Below are positions 24,078 through 33,103 of a stretch of DNA of 64,000 bases, piece after piece (within the stretch, counting starts at the first letter, position 1; every line of letters begins with the position of its first letter). This stretch comes from Pseudoduganella ginsengisoli (GTDB taxonomy: Bacteria > Pseudomonadota > Gammaproteobacteria > Burkholderiales > Burkholderiaceae_D), in NCBI RefSeq assembly GCF_009720865.1, contig NZ_WNLA01000026.1, positions 19,486-83,485 of the forward strand, read 5' to 3'. A program made the position numbers and the translations under genes. The notes beneath the pieces are model-generated. The model ran no database searches, was not told the DNA's origin, and saw nothing but the letters and a program-made list of their open reading frames with translations.

Positions 24078-26105
24078 ATGGCGACGTTCATTCCTGCCCG
24101 GGTCGGCGCCCTGGGCGCGCGCAGCATCCACATCAAGCGTGCGCTGGGCCGGCTATCCGACGACTACGTGGTCCGCACGCCGCTGCGTCCTGCTGGCTGG
24201 GCGCCTGACTTTTTTATCCAGCACCCGGTGCAAGGCTGGCTGGCGATTGCCGTCAGCGACGCACCGTACGAAGCGCTGGCGGCCGATCAATTATTCGGCG
24301 ATGGCGAAAGCGACGCATTCGATGTGCTGCTGGCCCGGATGGCGGCGCTGCCGGTGCCGGCCAAGCTCGTGGTGCTGTGGACGTGCAGCGCGGAAGAAGT
24401 CCGGCGTGCCGCTGCGCGCTATGAAGCGCAGTGGGGCTTACGGCTGGTGTCGAAGGCCGAATTTCTCGACAACGGTGAAACGCTGTTGCCGCGCCTCGCC
24501 GCGCCCATCGCCACCGGCACGGAACAGGCGCTGATGGCGCAGTATTTCGCGGAAGCGGAAATTGCCGCCAGTTGCACCACGCGCCGCCATTTCAACCGCG
24601 ATAACACGGCCACCTTGCAGCGCTATTTCCTCGACGTGCAACAGGAGAGCGCCGCCAAGCAAGACTTGCTGCTGCCGCAAGGGCAGGCTGCCACCATCCG
24701 GGATCATGCGCTGCCGCAGGAGCAGGCCGCCATCAGCCGCGACATCGCCGTGCGCCTGGTGAACGGCGTGGCAGGCAGCGGCAAGACGCTGATTGCGCTG
24801 TCGCGCGCCTTGCTGCTGGCGGAACTGCACCCGCAGCAGCGCATCCTCGTGCTGATCCATAATGCGCCCGTGGTAGCCGACGTCAACGCGCAGCTGCGCC
24901 GCATACGGGAAGGCAGCGGCTTGCCGGCCAACCTGGAAATCAATACGTTTTCAGCGTGGGTGCACCGGCAATGGCGCAACGTGCACCAGCGCTATCCGCA
25001 CATGCCGCCCAACAGCCGCATGGTGGAAGAACTGATCCAGCATTTCCGCAGCGGCTATCCGGAGCTGCGGCTGCCCGTGCGCCGGCTCAGGGAAGAACTG
25101 GATTTCATCAACGAGTCCCTGATCACCAGCGAAGCGCAGTATTGCCACGCCAGCAGGAGCGGGCGCGGTTTTGCGCTGCGGCCCGCCGAGCGCAACGCCG
25201 TATGGGCGCTGCATGGCGCGGTGACGGCGTCGCTGCGCGCACAAGGCATGTCGCTGTGGAGCGCGCTGCCGCTGGACATTAGCCAGTCGGAAGACCGGCA
25301 TCGGCTGGAAAAATACCATCACGTCTTGATGGATGAAGCGCAGTTTTGCGCGCCGTCGTGGTTCCATATGGTGCGGCTGGCCATGCATCCTGGCAGTTCA
25401 CTGTTCCTGTGCGCCGATCCGAACCAGGGTTTCATGAAAAGCCGCCTGAGCTGGAAAAGCGTGGGGCTGGATGTGGCGGGGCGGACCCGCAAATTGCGCA
25501 AATCCTACCGCACCACGCAAGCGAACCTGGCGTCCGCCAGCATGATCCTGTCGCGCCACACGCAGGGCGACCCGGAAGACTTCCTGGTGCCGGACCTGGA
25601 CGGCATGGAACCGGGCGTCAAGCCGGCACTCGTCTATACCGACTCGCCGCAAGACGCGGTCGACCGCCTCGTCAATGAATTGGGCGCGTGCGTGCAGGAT
25701 GGGCGGTTTGCTTTGTCCGACTTGCTGGTGATCTATGGCGACCAGGTCCAGAAAACCCTGCTGTACGGCCGCCTGTGCCAGCGCTTTGGCGCCGGCAGCG
25801 TGTGGTGGCTGAACAAGAGCGACCAGCGCAAGGCGCCGCCTGGCGGTGTCCGGCGCAGCCATTTGCGGCTGGCCAACCTTGATACCGCGACGGGACTGGA
25901 AGCGGGCGTGGTATTTTTGATCGGCGTGGAAAAACTGCTGGCCGTGGGCCGCTATGCCGGCGTGGACCTCGAGGAAAACGCGCGCAAGCTGTACATGGCC
26001 ATGACGCGCGCCGGCTTGCGGCTGGTTGTCATTTCGTCGGAGCGGGTGCAGGACAGCATACGGGATGCATTCACCGAATGGACGCCGCCAGCGGCCGGGC
26101 AGTGA
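24078..26105 (+). CDS. UvrD/Rep-like superfamily 1 helicase with N-terminal extension
   Basis: A 675-residue protein. About 200 N-terminal residues, beginning MATFIPARVGALGARSIHIKRALGR, could be a NERD-like or other nuclease-related region, though catalytic residues are not clear to me. The helicase core begins with LVNGVAGSGKTLIALSRALL (Walker A near residue 229) and continues with VLMDEAQFCAPSW (Walker B near 419), FLCADPNQGFM, RTRKLRKSYRTT, and motif VI-like EENARKLYMAMTRAG. The starting ATG lies 3 bp after the stop of the DNA2-like helicase, so they form one unit. Paired helicases without a nuclease occur in some defence systems; that is inference. Confidence 0.85.
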   Translation: MATFIPARVGALGARSIHIKRALGRLSDDYVVRTPLRPAGWAPDFFIQHPVQGWLAIAVSDAPYEALAADQLFGDGESDAFDVLLARMAALPVPAKLVVLWTCSAEEVRRAAARYEAQWGLRLVSKAEFLDNGETLLPRLAAPIATGTEQALMAQYFAEAEIAASCTTRRHFNRDNTATLQRYFLDVQQESAAKQDLLLPQGQAATIRDHALPQEQAAISRDIAVRLVNGVAGSGKTLIALSRALLLAELHPQQRILVLIHNAPVVADVNAQLRRIREGSGLPANLEINTFSAWVHRQWRNVHQRYPHMPPNSRMVEELIQHFRSGYPELRLPVRRLREELDFINESLITSEAQYCHASRSGRGFALRPAERNAVWALHGAVTASLRAQGMSLWSALPLDISQSEDRHRLEKYHHVLMDEAQFCAPSWFHMVRLAMHPGSSLFLCADPNQGFMKSRLSWKSVGLDVAGRTRKLRKSYRTTQANLASASMILSRHTQGDPEDFLVPDLDGMEPGVKPALVYTDSPQDAVDRLVNELGACVQDGRFALSDLLVIYGDQVQKTLLYGRLCQRFGAGSVWWLNKSDQRKAPPGGVRRSHLRLANLDTATGLEAGVVFLIGVEKLLAVGRYAGVDLEENARKLYMAMTRAGLRLVVISSERVQDSIRDAFTEWTPPAAGQ

Positions 26106-26127
26106 ACCGCCATGCGCCGCATACCAG

Positions 26128-27030
26128 TCAGCCTGGGGCGATCGGGCTTGCGCGCTGCAGCCGTTGCCACAAGCGCTGCGCCACCGGCCCGTGGCTGGCC
26201 TCGCGCAGCCGCATGGCGTGGTGCTGCAGCGTCGCGCCCCGCAAATGTTCGCCAGCCAGCGAAACCAGCCGTCCGGCCGCCAGGTCGGACTGCACCAGGT
26301 GTTCCGGCATATGGCCCCAGGCCAAGCCTTGCAATATCACTTCGCGCTTGGTGGCCTGGTCGCCCACGCTGACTTGCTGCGCGCCATCGAGCAAGTGATA
26401 GGACGGCGCGGCCCAGTCGGGTGCGCCGTCGCGCAAGATGCATTGGCGCAGGGGCCGCAAGTCCGCCGGCTGCAATAACCTGCCGGATGCTTGAGGCACG
26501 AAGCCCGGCGCCGCCACGGGAATCACGCTGACGTCGAACAGGTACAGCGTTTCCAGTTCCGGGCGTGGCTGGTCAAGGTGGTGGATGGCCAAATCGGCTT
26601 CTCCGCGCAGCAATTTTGCCCAGGGCGCCGCCAGCACATCGTGGTGGAGCACGGGGCGCGTATGCGGCTCGTCGCGGAAGAACGCGATGAACTGGGACAG
26701 CGTGCTGTCCAGCGGGCACAGGTCGCCAATGGTGATGCGCAATTCAGGTTCGGCCCCGCTGCGCAACTGCATCGCGTGGCTGGCCAGCGCCGCGTGCGAA
26801 CGGACGACTCGTTCGGCTTCCGCGCGGAACGACAAGCCTGCCGCCGTCAGTGTGACGCGGTAGCCGCCGCGGTCCAGCAGCGCCACCCCCACGGTGTCTT
26901 CCAGGTTGCGGATGGTGGCGAAAACCGCCGTGTGCGACTTGTTGAGGCGCTGTGCCGCGGCCGCATAGCTGCCTTCCGCCGCCAGGGCAAGAAAGCATTC
27001 AAGCTGGTACAGGCTGGGGATGCGTGACAT
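26128..27030 (-). CDS. LysR-type transcriptional regulator
   Basis: A 300-residue regulator starting MSRIPSLYQLECFLALAAEGSYAAAAQRLNKSHTAVF, a normal LysR winged helix-turn-helix, followed by the effector-binding domain. The longer upstream in-frame start at 27090 is not needed. It lies divergent from the zinc-free alcohol dehydrogenase-like gene at 27128, so the usual arrangement of a LysR regulator controlling its neighbour is likely. Inducer unknown. Confidence 0.92.
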   Translation of the reverse strand: MSRIPSLYQLECFLALAAEGSYAAAAQRLNKSHTAVFATIRNLEDTVGVALLDRGGYRVTLTAAGLSFRAEAERVVRSHAALASHAMQLRSGAEPELRITIGDLCPLDSTLSQFIAFFRDEPHTRPVLHHDVLAAPWAKLLRGEADLAIHHLDQPRPELETLYLFDVSVIPVAAPGFVPQASGRLLQPADLRPLRQCILRDGAPDWAAPSYHLLDGAQQVSVGDQATKREVILQGLAWGHMPEHLVQSDLAAGRLVSLAGEHLRGATLQHHAMRLREASHGPVAQRLWQRLQRASPIAPG

Positions 27031-27127
27031 GTTCAGGTTATTGAAACAAGATGGTTCGAATTCGCCAATATCCGTGGCGGCCAGGCCCATTTAAGCTGCG
27101 CTTCTCTCAACTCACAAGGAGTACAGC

Positions 27128-28099
27128 ATGCGCGCCATTGTACGGCACCAATTCGGCGGTCCAGAAGTCCTCATCGAGGAAGAGCGGCCCCGGCCCCGGC
27201 CTGAACCGGGCCAGGTCTTGATTCAAGTCCAGGCATTCGGCCTCAACCACGCGGAACTCTACATGCGGCGGGGCGAATGGGGCGACGTGGCGCCGGTCAG
27301 CGGCATCGAGTGCGCCGGGACAGTGGTGGAAGATCCGGATGGCGTTCTGGCGCCCGGACAAACCGTGCTGGCAGCCATGGGTGGCATGGGGCGCACCATG
27401 GCAGGCAGTTATGCGCAATACGTCGTGGTCCGGCGCGCAAACGTAGTGCCGGTGGCATCGGATTTACCGTGGGACCGGCTGGCCATGCTGCCGGAATCCT
27501 ATGGCGTGGCATGGAGCTGCCTGCAACAGTGCCTGAACGTGCAGCCGGGCCAGCGCTTGCTGGTGCGCGGGGCAAGTTCCGCGCTGGGCCGCGCCGCACT
27601 CGACCTGGCCACCATGCTGGGCGTGCGCGCCATCGGGACCACGCGCTCTGCCCGGCACGTGGCCGGACTGCAAGCGCTGGGCGCAGAACGGGTCTTGATT
27701 GCAGGCGTGCCGCTGTCCGTGGAAGAGGCGGGGCAGTTTGATGCTGTGCTGGATTTGCTGGGCAACAGTGCTTTGCGCGATTCGCTACGCCTTGCCGCGC
27801 CCGGCGGCAGGGTGTGCGTGGCGGGTTTCCTGGCCGGTCTGGCGCCAGTTGAAGCATTCAATCCGCTGGCCGACATGCCGTCCACCGTGCAACTGAGCTT
27901 CTTCGGCAGTTTTAATTTTGGCGCGGCAGGACACCCGATGGACGCCATTCCCTACCAGCACATGGCCGACGCCATGGCGGACGGCCGCTTGCGGGGTACG
28001 CCCGCCCGGACTTTCCCCTTCAGCGGCATACAGGAAGCGCACGCGCTGATGGAACGCAACCAGGCAAACGGCAAGCTGGTGGTGCGGCTGGACCACTGA
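27128..28099 (+). CDS. Zinc-independent quinone oxidoreductase-like MDR protein
   Basis: A 323-residue medium-chain dehydrogenase/reductase. It lacks the structural and catalytic zinc cysteine ligands and has the quinone oxidoreductase layout: VRHQFGGPEVL at the N-terminus, GxxxxxxYAQYVVV, and a Rossmann nucleotide site LLVRGASSALGRAALDLATMLG near residue 140 (AxxxxxG pattern). AAGGAG lies 7 bp upstream of the ATG. NADPH-dependent reduction of quinones or enones is the family activity. It sits divergent from the LysR gene, a common pair in betaproteobacteria. Confidence 0.9.
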   Translation: MRAIVRHQFGGPEVLIEEERPRPRPEPGQVLIQVQAFGLNHAELYMRRGEWGDVAPVSGIECAGTVVEDPDGVLAPGQTVLAAMGGMGRTMAGSYAQYVVVRRANVVPVASDLPWDRLAMLPESYGVAWSCLQQCLNVQPGQRLLVRGASSALGRAALDLATMLGVRAIGTTRSARHVAGLQALGAERVLIAGVPLSVEEAGQFDAVLDLLGNSALRDSLRLAAPGGRVCVAGFLAGLAPVEAFNPLADMPSTVQLSFFGSFNFGAAGHPMDAIPYQHMADAMADGRLRGTPARTFPFSGIQEAHALMERNQANGKLVVRLDH

Positions 28100-28113
28100 T
28101 CAACAGCCCGCGA

Positions 28114-29391
28114 TCAGCGTGAAAACGGCGTGTTATGGATCATCTGGTCCGGCGCGTCGAACTTGACGGGCTGCCCTTGCAGGTAATTGCGGGCGGCTTC
28201 CGCGCCGGCGCTGCGGATCACGTCTTGCATCACGCTGTCATTGGCCACCGTCCATTCACGGAACACGTGGCTGGCCGGCGCGCGGCGCAGCTCTGCCAGC
28301 AGCTCGCCACGGCCGATGCCGGCCGCCAGGCGTGCCTCCCATTGCGACGCCCACGCGGCCATGGCGGGATCGTGCCGGTCATGCGCCAGCATGCTGAGCG
28401 CCTGGCGCCACTTGCCTGTGTTGCCGGCATACGCGTGCATCAGGGCAGCCATGCGCGTGTATTCGCTGACTTCGCGCCCGTTGCTCCAGGCCAGCTGTGC
28501 GGCCGTCATGGTGACTGGGGGTAGCTTGCGCCGTCATCTTGCGCAGCAGCGCTTCGCCGGTGGCGCGGTCGGGACAGGCGGTCAGCGTGGCGGCCATCAG
28601 CGCATAGCTGGTGACCGTGTCCGGCAGGCTGGTGTAAGTGATTTGCGCGGCAGGCAGGTCAGGCACGTCCACCTGCAGCACTTTGACGGACGACAGGCGG
28701 TAGCGCCACAGCTTTTCGCCGAGCTGGTCCGGCGTGATGCCAAACGCGGTTTCAAACGCCTTCGGCGCAGGTATATCGCGGTTGGCCAGGTTCAGGTAGC
28801 GGGCCAGGCGGGCGCGGTTGTCTTCCGACGCCAGCGTGAAGTGCGTCAGCAGCCAGGAGCGGGCCGTGAATTCCAGGCGGTGGCCAGCCGTGCATTGTCC
28901 AGCTGGACGATCGGGGCGAATTGCACGCCTGCCGCCTGGACGCCCGGGCTGCAACTGTTAATGACGCCAACTGCATTGGCGGGGAGTTTAGGGGCATGCA
29001 CTTCCAGTGTGCCGAGCCGGTTATGGTAATACAGTGTCAGTTTGGATTCGTGCTGCTGCTCTTTAAAATACGCCTTGGTATAAACGCGCAGCAGGAAATC
29101 CAATCGCTCCATATTGTTCAATAAATCTGTCACGTCTTGCCGCGATGTATTGGAATACACGATGAAATGCTGGCTCTCCGCTTTAAACCAGGCGGAAGGG
29201 TTTTTCTGACCCTGTATCGTGATGAGTTCACCGGCCGGCGCCGGGCTGGTTTCCTGTGCACCGGCTGCGTGGGCGCCCAGCAGGGCCATGGCGGCCAGCG
29301 CGCAGCCGCCAAGTTGACGTATCAAAGAAAAGGCCATTGCAAATAATAGATAAGTTTTAAATGGGTAGGTATTGCTTTTAAATAATTGCAT
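28114..29391 (-). pseudogene. Decayed DUF1570-like exported protein gene, frameshifted and lacking its core
   Basis: Three successive frames together read as one protein. Frame one starts at 29391 with a signal peptide (LAAMALLGAHAAGA) and runs to 28846; the next segment (EFTARSWLLTHFTLASEDNRARL) starts near 28870 in another frame and ends near 28520, and the third begins near 28509 with MTAAQLAWSNGREVSE. From memory, intact DUF1570-like relatives have a metal-binding HEYAHH region between LDNARLATAW and ARSWLLTHF; none of it is visible here, so part of the centre seems deleted. Sequencing errors could explain the frameshifts but not the missing stretch. Confidence 0.65.
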
Positions 29392-29517
29392 AATTTCAGA
29401 TATGCGCCAACTCGTTGGCGGAATAAATTCGCGAATGAAAATACTATTTTCTTTTCCTTATTATGTTTTTTATTAATGCAAGATTTTTATTGATCAAATC
29501 GTGCCGTGCGACAGTGC

Positions 29518-29547
29518 TTGCTGATGGATCGTGTTGAAATATATAAT
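29518..29547 (+). promoter_or_regulatory. Predicted promoter of the TonB receptor gene
   Basis: TTGCTG (29518-29523) and TATAAT (29542-29547) are 18 bp apart in an AT-rich stretch. The predicted leader is about 130 bases long and contains a terminator-like hairpin at 29583-29612. No Fur box is seen. Confidence 0.55.
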
Positions 29548-29582
29548 TCGTACACTTCCCAGCCCGGGAATAGCGAAAGGTG

Positions 29583-29612
29583 AAGGCCGCGACTGACGCG
29601 GCCTTTTGTTTT
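29583..29612 (+). terminator. Terminator-like hairpin in the leader of the TonB receptor gene
   Basis: AAGGCCGCG (29583-29591) pairs perfectly with CGCGGCCTT (29597-29605) round ACTGA, followed by TTGTTTT. It lies between the predicted promoter (-10 at 29542) and the start codon at 29683, so it could attenuate the receptor transcript rather than end an upstream gene; the upstream gene is on the other strand. Confidence 0.6.
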
Positions 29613-29682
29613 CCGGGCCAACTATAACTACAGCGGAAGAGGGAGACGCCTTGTCAACTGACACACCCACATAAGGAATGTG

Positions 29683-31878
29683 ATGACCAAGATGTCCAAC
29701 ATGCAGAACTTGTCGCTGCTGGCGCTGTCCGCGCTGGCCCCATCGATCGCTGTGGCGCAGGAGGCGCAGCCGGCCAAAGCCGGCCAGCTGGAGACTGTGA
29801 CCGTAACGGCGCAGCGCCGTACGGAAAACATCCGTGACGTGCCGGTTTCCGTCTCGGCGATCAAGGATGAAAAACTCGATGTATTGATTTCCGGCGGCCA
29901 GGATATCCGTGTCCTGGCGGGCAAAGTGCCCAGCCTGAACGTGGAATCGTCGACCGGCCGCGTATTCCCCCGCTTTTATATCCGCGGCTATGGCAATGCC
30001 GACTTTTCCACATTCGCATCGCAGCCGGTATCGTTGATCTATGACGACGTGGTGCAGGAAAACCCGATTTTGAAGGGTTTCCCGATGTTCGACCTGGCTG
30101 GCGTGGAAGTGCTGCGCGGCCCGCAGGGCACGCTGTTTGGCCGCAATACGCCGGCCGGCGTCGTGAAGTTCGAATCCGCGAAGCCGTCGCTGAAGGGCGT
30201 CGAGGGTTACTACAACCTTTCGTATGCGACGCACGCCACGGCCAATGTGGAAGCGGCTGTCAACGTGCCGCTGTCGTCCGAATGGGCGCTGCGCGCATCG
30301 ACCTTGCGCGCGCACCGCGACGATTACGTATCGAACGTGTACCAGAACCAGCCGGACTCGATGGAAGGCTACAACGAGCACGCCGAGCGCGTGCAGTTGC
30401 TGTACAAGCCGAATGGTGATTTCAATGCGCTGTTCAACGTGCACCAGCGTTCCGGCGCCGGCAGCTCGCGCCTGTTCCGCGCCAACATCATCAAGAAGGG
30501 TACCAATGATTTCGCGGACGGCTTCGACGCGGAAAAGATTTATACCAATGGCCTGAATTACCAGAACCTGACCACGCGCGGCGCCAACGCCCGCCTGTCG
30601 TGGGACTTGGGCGCCGTCAAACTGTATTCGATCACCGGCTATGAAACCGTGGCGCGCTACGTGAGCCGCGGCGACATCGATGGCGGCAACCCGGTCAGCG
30701 GTCCGGGCACCGTGCCGTTCCAGGTTGAGACGGCGGGCAGCATTCCCGACTTGAAGCAGTATTCGCAGGAATTCCGCGTTGAATCGAAAGCGTCCGGCCC
30801 GTTGAACTGGCAGGCCGGCGTGTATTACTTCGATGAAGACGCCACTGGCAGTACCGATAACTTCAACGTGGCCGGCGCCCGCACCACGCGCGTGACCAGC
30901 AACCAGAAAAACAAGGCGTGGGCCGCTTTCGGTTCGGCCAACTACGCGGTCAGCGACGTGTTCACCGTGCGCGGCGGCGTGCGCTACACGAAGGATGAAA
31001 AAGACTTCGCCACGCTGGAAACCATCAACACCAAGCTGACTGGCCCGCAAGCCGTCAGCACCAGCAAGGACAAGGTCAACTGGGATTTGAGCGGCACCTA
31101 TGCGCTGAACAAGGACGTCAGCGTGTATGCCCGTGTGGCGACCGGCTTCCGCGCGCCGAGTATCGCGGCGGCGTCGGCCTCCGTGCCGATCACCGTGGCC
31201 GATGCGGAAACGCTGGTGTCGTATGAAGCGGGCATCAAGGCGGACTTGCTGAACCGCCGCGCACGCGCCGCGCTGTCGGTGTACGACTATGACGTGAAGA
31301 ACCAGCAGTTGACGGTAGTGGGCGGCAATTCCAACGTCACCAAGCTGATCAACGCGGCCAAGACCCGCGGCCGCGGCGTGGAAGGCGAGATCGAAGGCTT
31401 CGTCACCAACGACTTCAAGGTATCGCTGTCCGGCTCGTACAACTTCACGGAAATCCGCGATCCTTCGCTGTCCGTCAACAAGTGCGCGCAGTGCACGGTG
31501 CTGGACCCGATCAACGCGGCAGGCCGCGTGGTCATCGACGGCAATGCATTGCCGCAGGCGCCGAAGTGGATCATCAACGCCAGCGCGCGCTACAACGTGC
31601 CGCTGGCCGATGGCAACCTGTTCGTGCTGACCGACTGGTCGTACCGCAGCAAGGTGAACTTCTTCCTGTATGAAGCCGTGGAATTCACGGGCAAGCCGCT
31701 GACCGAAGGCGGCCTGCGCGTGGGCTACAACTGGGCAGGCGGCAAGTATGAAGTGGCCGCGTTTGGCCGCAACATCACCAACACCCAGCGCATCACGGGC
31801 GCCATCGACTTCAACAACCTGACCGGCTTCATCAACGAGCCGCGCCAGTGGGGCGTGCAGTTCAAGGGCAGTTTCTAA
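29683..31878 (+). CDS. TonB-dependent outer-membrane receptor
   Basis: A 731-residue receptor: signal peptide (SLLALSALAPSIAVAQ), a TonB box-like ETVTVTAQRRTENIRDVPVSVSAI, a plug domain with FDLAGVEVLRGPQGTLFGRNTPAGVV, a beta-barrel and a C-terminal GVQFKGSF ending in Phe. The VTAQRR...PVSV form is the type common in Sphingomonas and Caulobacter receptors for carbohydrates or plant compounds; no Fur box is seen upstream. The ATG at 29683 is preceded by AAGGA at 5 bp spacing; a GTG three bases earlier is possible. A tRNA-Asn follows 53 bp downstream. The substrate cannot be told from sequence. Confidence 0.93.
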   Translation: MTKMSNMQNLSLLALSALAPSIAVAQEAQPAKAGQLETVTVTAQRRTENIRDVPVSVSAIKDEKLDVLISGGQDIRVLAGKVPSLNVESSTGRVFPRFYIRGYGNADFSTFASQPVSLIYDDVVQENPILKGFPMFDLAGVEVLRGPQGTLFGRNTPAGVVKFESAKPSLKGVEGYYNLSYATHATANVEAAVNVPLSSEWALRASTLRAHRDDYVSNVYQNQPDSMEGYNEHAERVQLLYKPNGDFNALFNVHQRSGAGSSRLFRANIIKKGTNDFADGFDAEKIYTNGLNYQNLTTRGANARLSWDLGAVKLYSITGYETVARYVSRGDIDGGNPVSGPGTVPFQVETAGSIPDLKQYSQEFRVESKASGPLNWQAGVYYFDEDATGSTDNFNVAGARTTRVTSNQKNKAWAAFGSANYAVSDVFTVRGGVRYTKDEKDFATLETINTKLTGPQAVSTSKDKVNWDLSGTYALNKDVSVYARVATGFRAPSIAAASASVPITVADAETLVSYEAGIKADLLNRRARAALSVYDYDVKNQQLTVVGGNSNVTKLINAAKTRGRGVEGEIEGFVTNDFKVSLSGSYNFTEIRDPSLSVNKCAQCTVLDPINAAGRVVIDGNALPQAPKWIINASARYNVPLADGNLFVLTDWSYRSKVNFFLYEAVEFTGKPLTEGGLRVGYNWAGGKYEVAAFGRNITNTQRITGAIDFNNLTGFINEPRQWGVQFKGSF

Positions 31879-31891
31879 CTTTTGCCCGGGC

Positions 31892-31920
31892 TGGACAGGC
31901 CGCAGTTAGTTGTCTATAAT
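31892..31920 (+). promoter_or_regulatory. Promoter of tRNA-Asn copy 4
   Basis: TGGACA (31892-31897) and TATAAT (31915-31920) with a 17-bp spacer, a near-consensus sigma-70 promoter. The same -35, spacing and -10 stand before copy 5. Confidence 0.85.
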
Positions 31921-31931
31921 GCGGCCTCTTT

Positions 31932-32007
31932 TCCCTGATAGCTCAGTCGGTAGAGCGACGGACTGTTAATCCGCAGGTCCCTGGTTCGAGTCCAGGTCGG
32001 GGAGCCA
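31932..32007 (+). tRNA. tRNA-Asn (GTT), copy 4
   Basis: Identical 76 bases to the other four copies. Solitary, with its own promoter and terminator. A restriction-modification pair of lower GC begins 277 bp downstream. Confidence 0.97.
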
Positions 32008-32016
32008 GAATACAAG

Positions 32017-32046
32017 CGGCCCCGCGAGCAATCGCGGGGCCGTTTT
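32017..32046 (+). terminator. Terminator of tRNA-Asn copy 4
   Basis: CGGCCCCGCG (32017-32026), loop AGCAAT, CGCGGGGCCG (32033-32042), then TTTT. A perfect 10-bp GC stem with a T run. Confidence 0.92.
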
Positions 32047-32063
32047 CGTTTGCATATTTCCCC

Positions 32064-32087
32064 AATATTACCCAGTTGGGTAATATT
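32064..32087. repeat. 24-bp perfect palindrome upstream of the restriction-modification genes
   Basis: AATATTACCC (32064-32073) and GGGTAATATT (32078-32087) are exact inverse complements round AGTT. There is no T run, so it is more likely an operator or insertion-related site than a terminator. The rest of 32088-32284 has no gene and probably carries the promoter of the pair. Confidence 0.8.
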
Positions 32088-32284
32088 CCAGATTCTGCGC
32101 TCCTAGCTGACTATTCGATCTTGGCTTGTCGCTGAGGGTACGCGTGCAAGGGCTGAAACCTGAATACAGAATCTCAGGATTTGGATGTTTGTCGTTTTGC
32201 AATAGTGAAGCGCTTTGCTGAACTCTAGATGAATCTCCATATACTGCTGCGAAATCGAAAAAATACTAATTGCTAGGTAGGTCA

Positions 32285-33103
32285 ATGAACAAAACAACTT
32301 GTTTCGATGTTTTCGAAAAATGTGTCGCCGCAGTTCAAGCTGGTGAGCTAATTGAGAGCGCGAGTTCCAAAGACAAGGAGTTCCACTTCCAAAACTGGTT
32401 TCAATCTCGCCTGCAGGATCTGGCGGTCCATTTCGAGGGCTCCGGCCGCAACACTTATCCTGACTTCTCGCTGGTCGAATTCACCGAAGGTTACGAAATC
32501 AAGGGGCTTGCTTGGCCGGGCAGAGAGCGGGACTACGACTCCAATAGCCAAGTCCCGACCGGCTACCATAACGGTCGGCAGATCTTCTATGTTTTTGGAC
32601 GATACCCTGCAGACCAGAACACCCATATCGACATCGGTAACGGAAAGCGCCAATACCCGGTCGTAGACCTGGTCATTTGTCATGGCGACTTCTTGAATGC
32701 GGACCATCATTACGTCCACAAGAACAAAAGCATTAAGGGGTTCGGAACGTACGGCGACATCATGATTCGCGATAGGAAGATGTACGTAGCGCCTACTCCG
32801 TTCGCGTTGACGGAAGGCACGACCGGACTAATGACTCTTATCCTGCCGGAAGGCATGGAATACGATGCCGACAAGTTCCAAATAGTCGGCAATCTGCGTC
32901 GTGTGGAGGCGGACACGTTGGTTGTCGGCTACAACTTTGACTTGCGGACTAACTCGCTGACCGCAGATCGCATTCCTAATCCGAAGGCTGGCACTGAGCA
33001 TAAATTCGTAGCCTACCGCCTTCTCAGCCAATCGTCCAAAGCCGTCTCGATGACCGGTGCTGTTCAGCCTATTGATGACAACGTTGGAATTGAAGACGAA
33101 TGA
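32285..33103 (+). CDS. Probable restriction endonuclease (PD-(D/E)XK fold)
   Basis: A 272-residue protein whose motif YPDFSLVEFTEGYEIKG fits a PD-(D/E)XK catalytic site: D60, E71 and K73. No similarity to a named enzyme is recognised. Its stop overlaps the start of the DNA methyltransferase gene (ATGA at 33100-33103), so the two are translated together, as in type II systems. The start at 32285 has AGGTAGG upstream. GC is well below the flanking genes. Recognition sequence and partners are unknown; a different role such as a methylation-linked repair nuclease cannot be excluded. Confidence 0.68.
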   Translation: MNKTTCFDVFEKCVAAVQAGELIESASSKDKEFHFQNWFQSRLQDLAVHFEGSGRNTYPDFSLVEFTEGYEIKGLAWPGRERDYDSNSQVPTGYHNGRQIFYVFGRYPADQNTHIDIGNGKRQYPVVDLVICHGDFLNADHHYVHKNKSIKGFGTYGDIMIRDRKMYVAPTPFALTEGTTGLMTLILPEGMEYDADKFQIVGNLRRVEADTLVVGYNFDLRTNSLTADRIPNPKAGTEHKFVAYRLLSQSSKAVSMTGAVQPIDDNVGIEDE

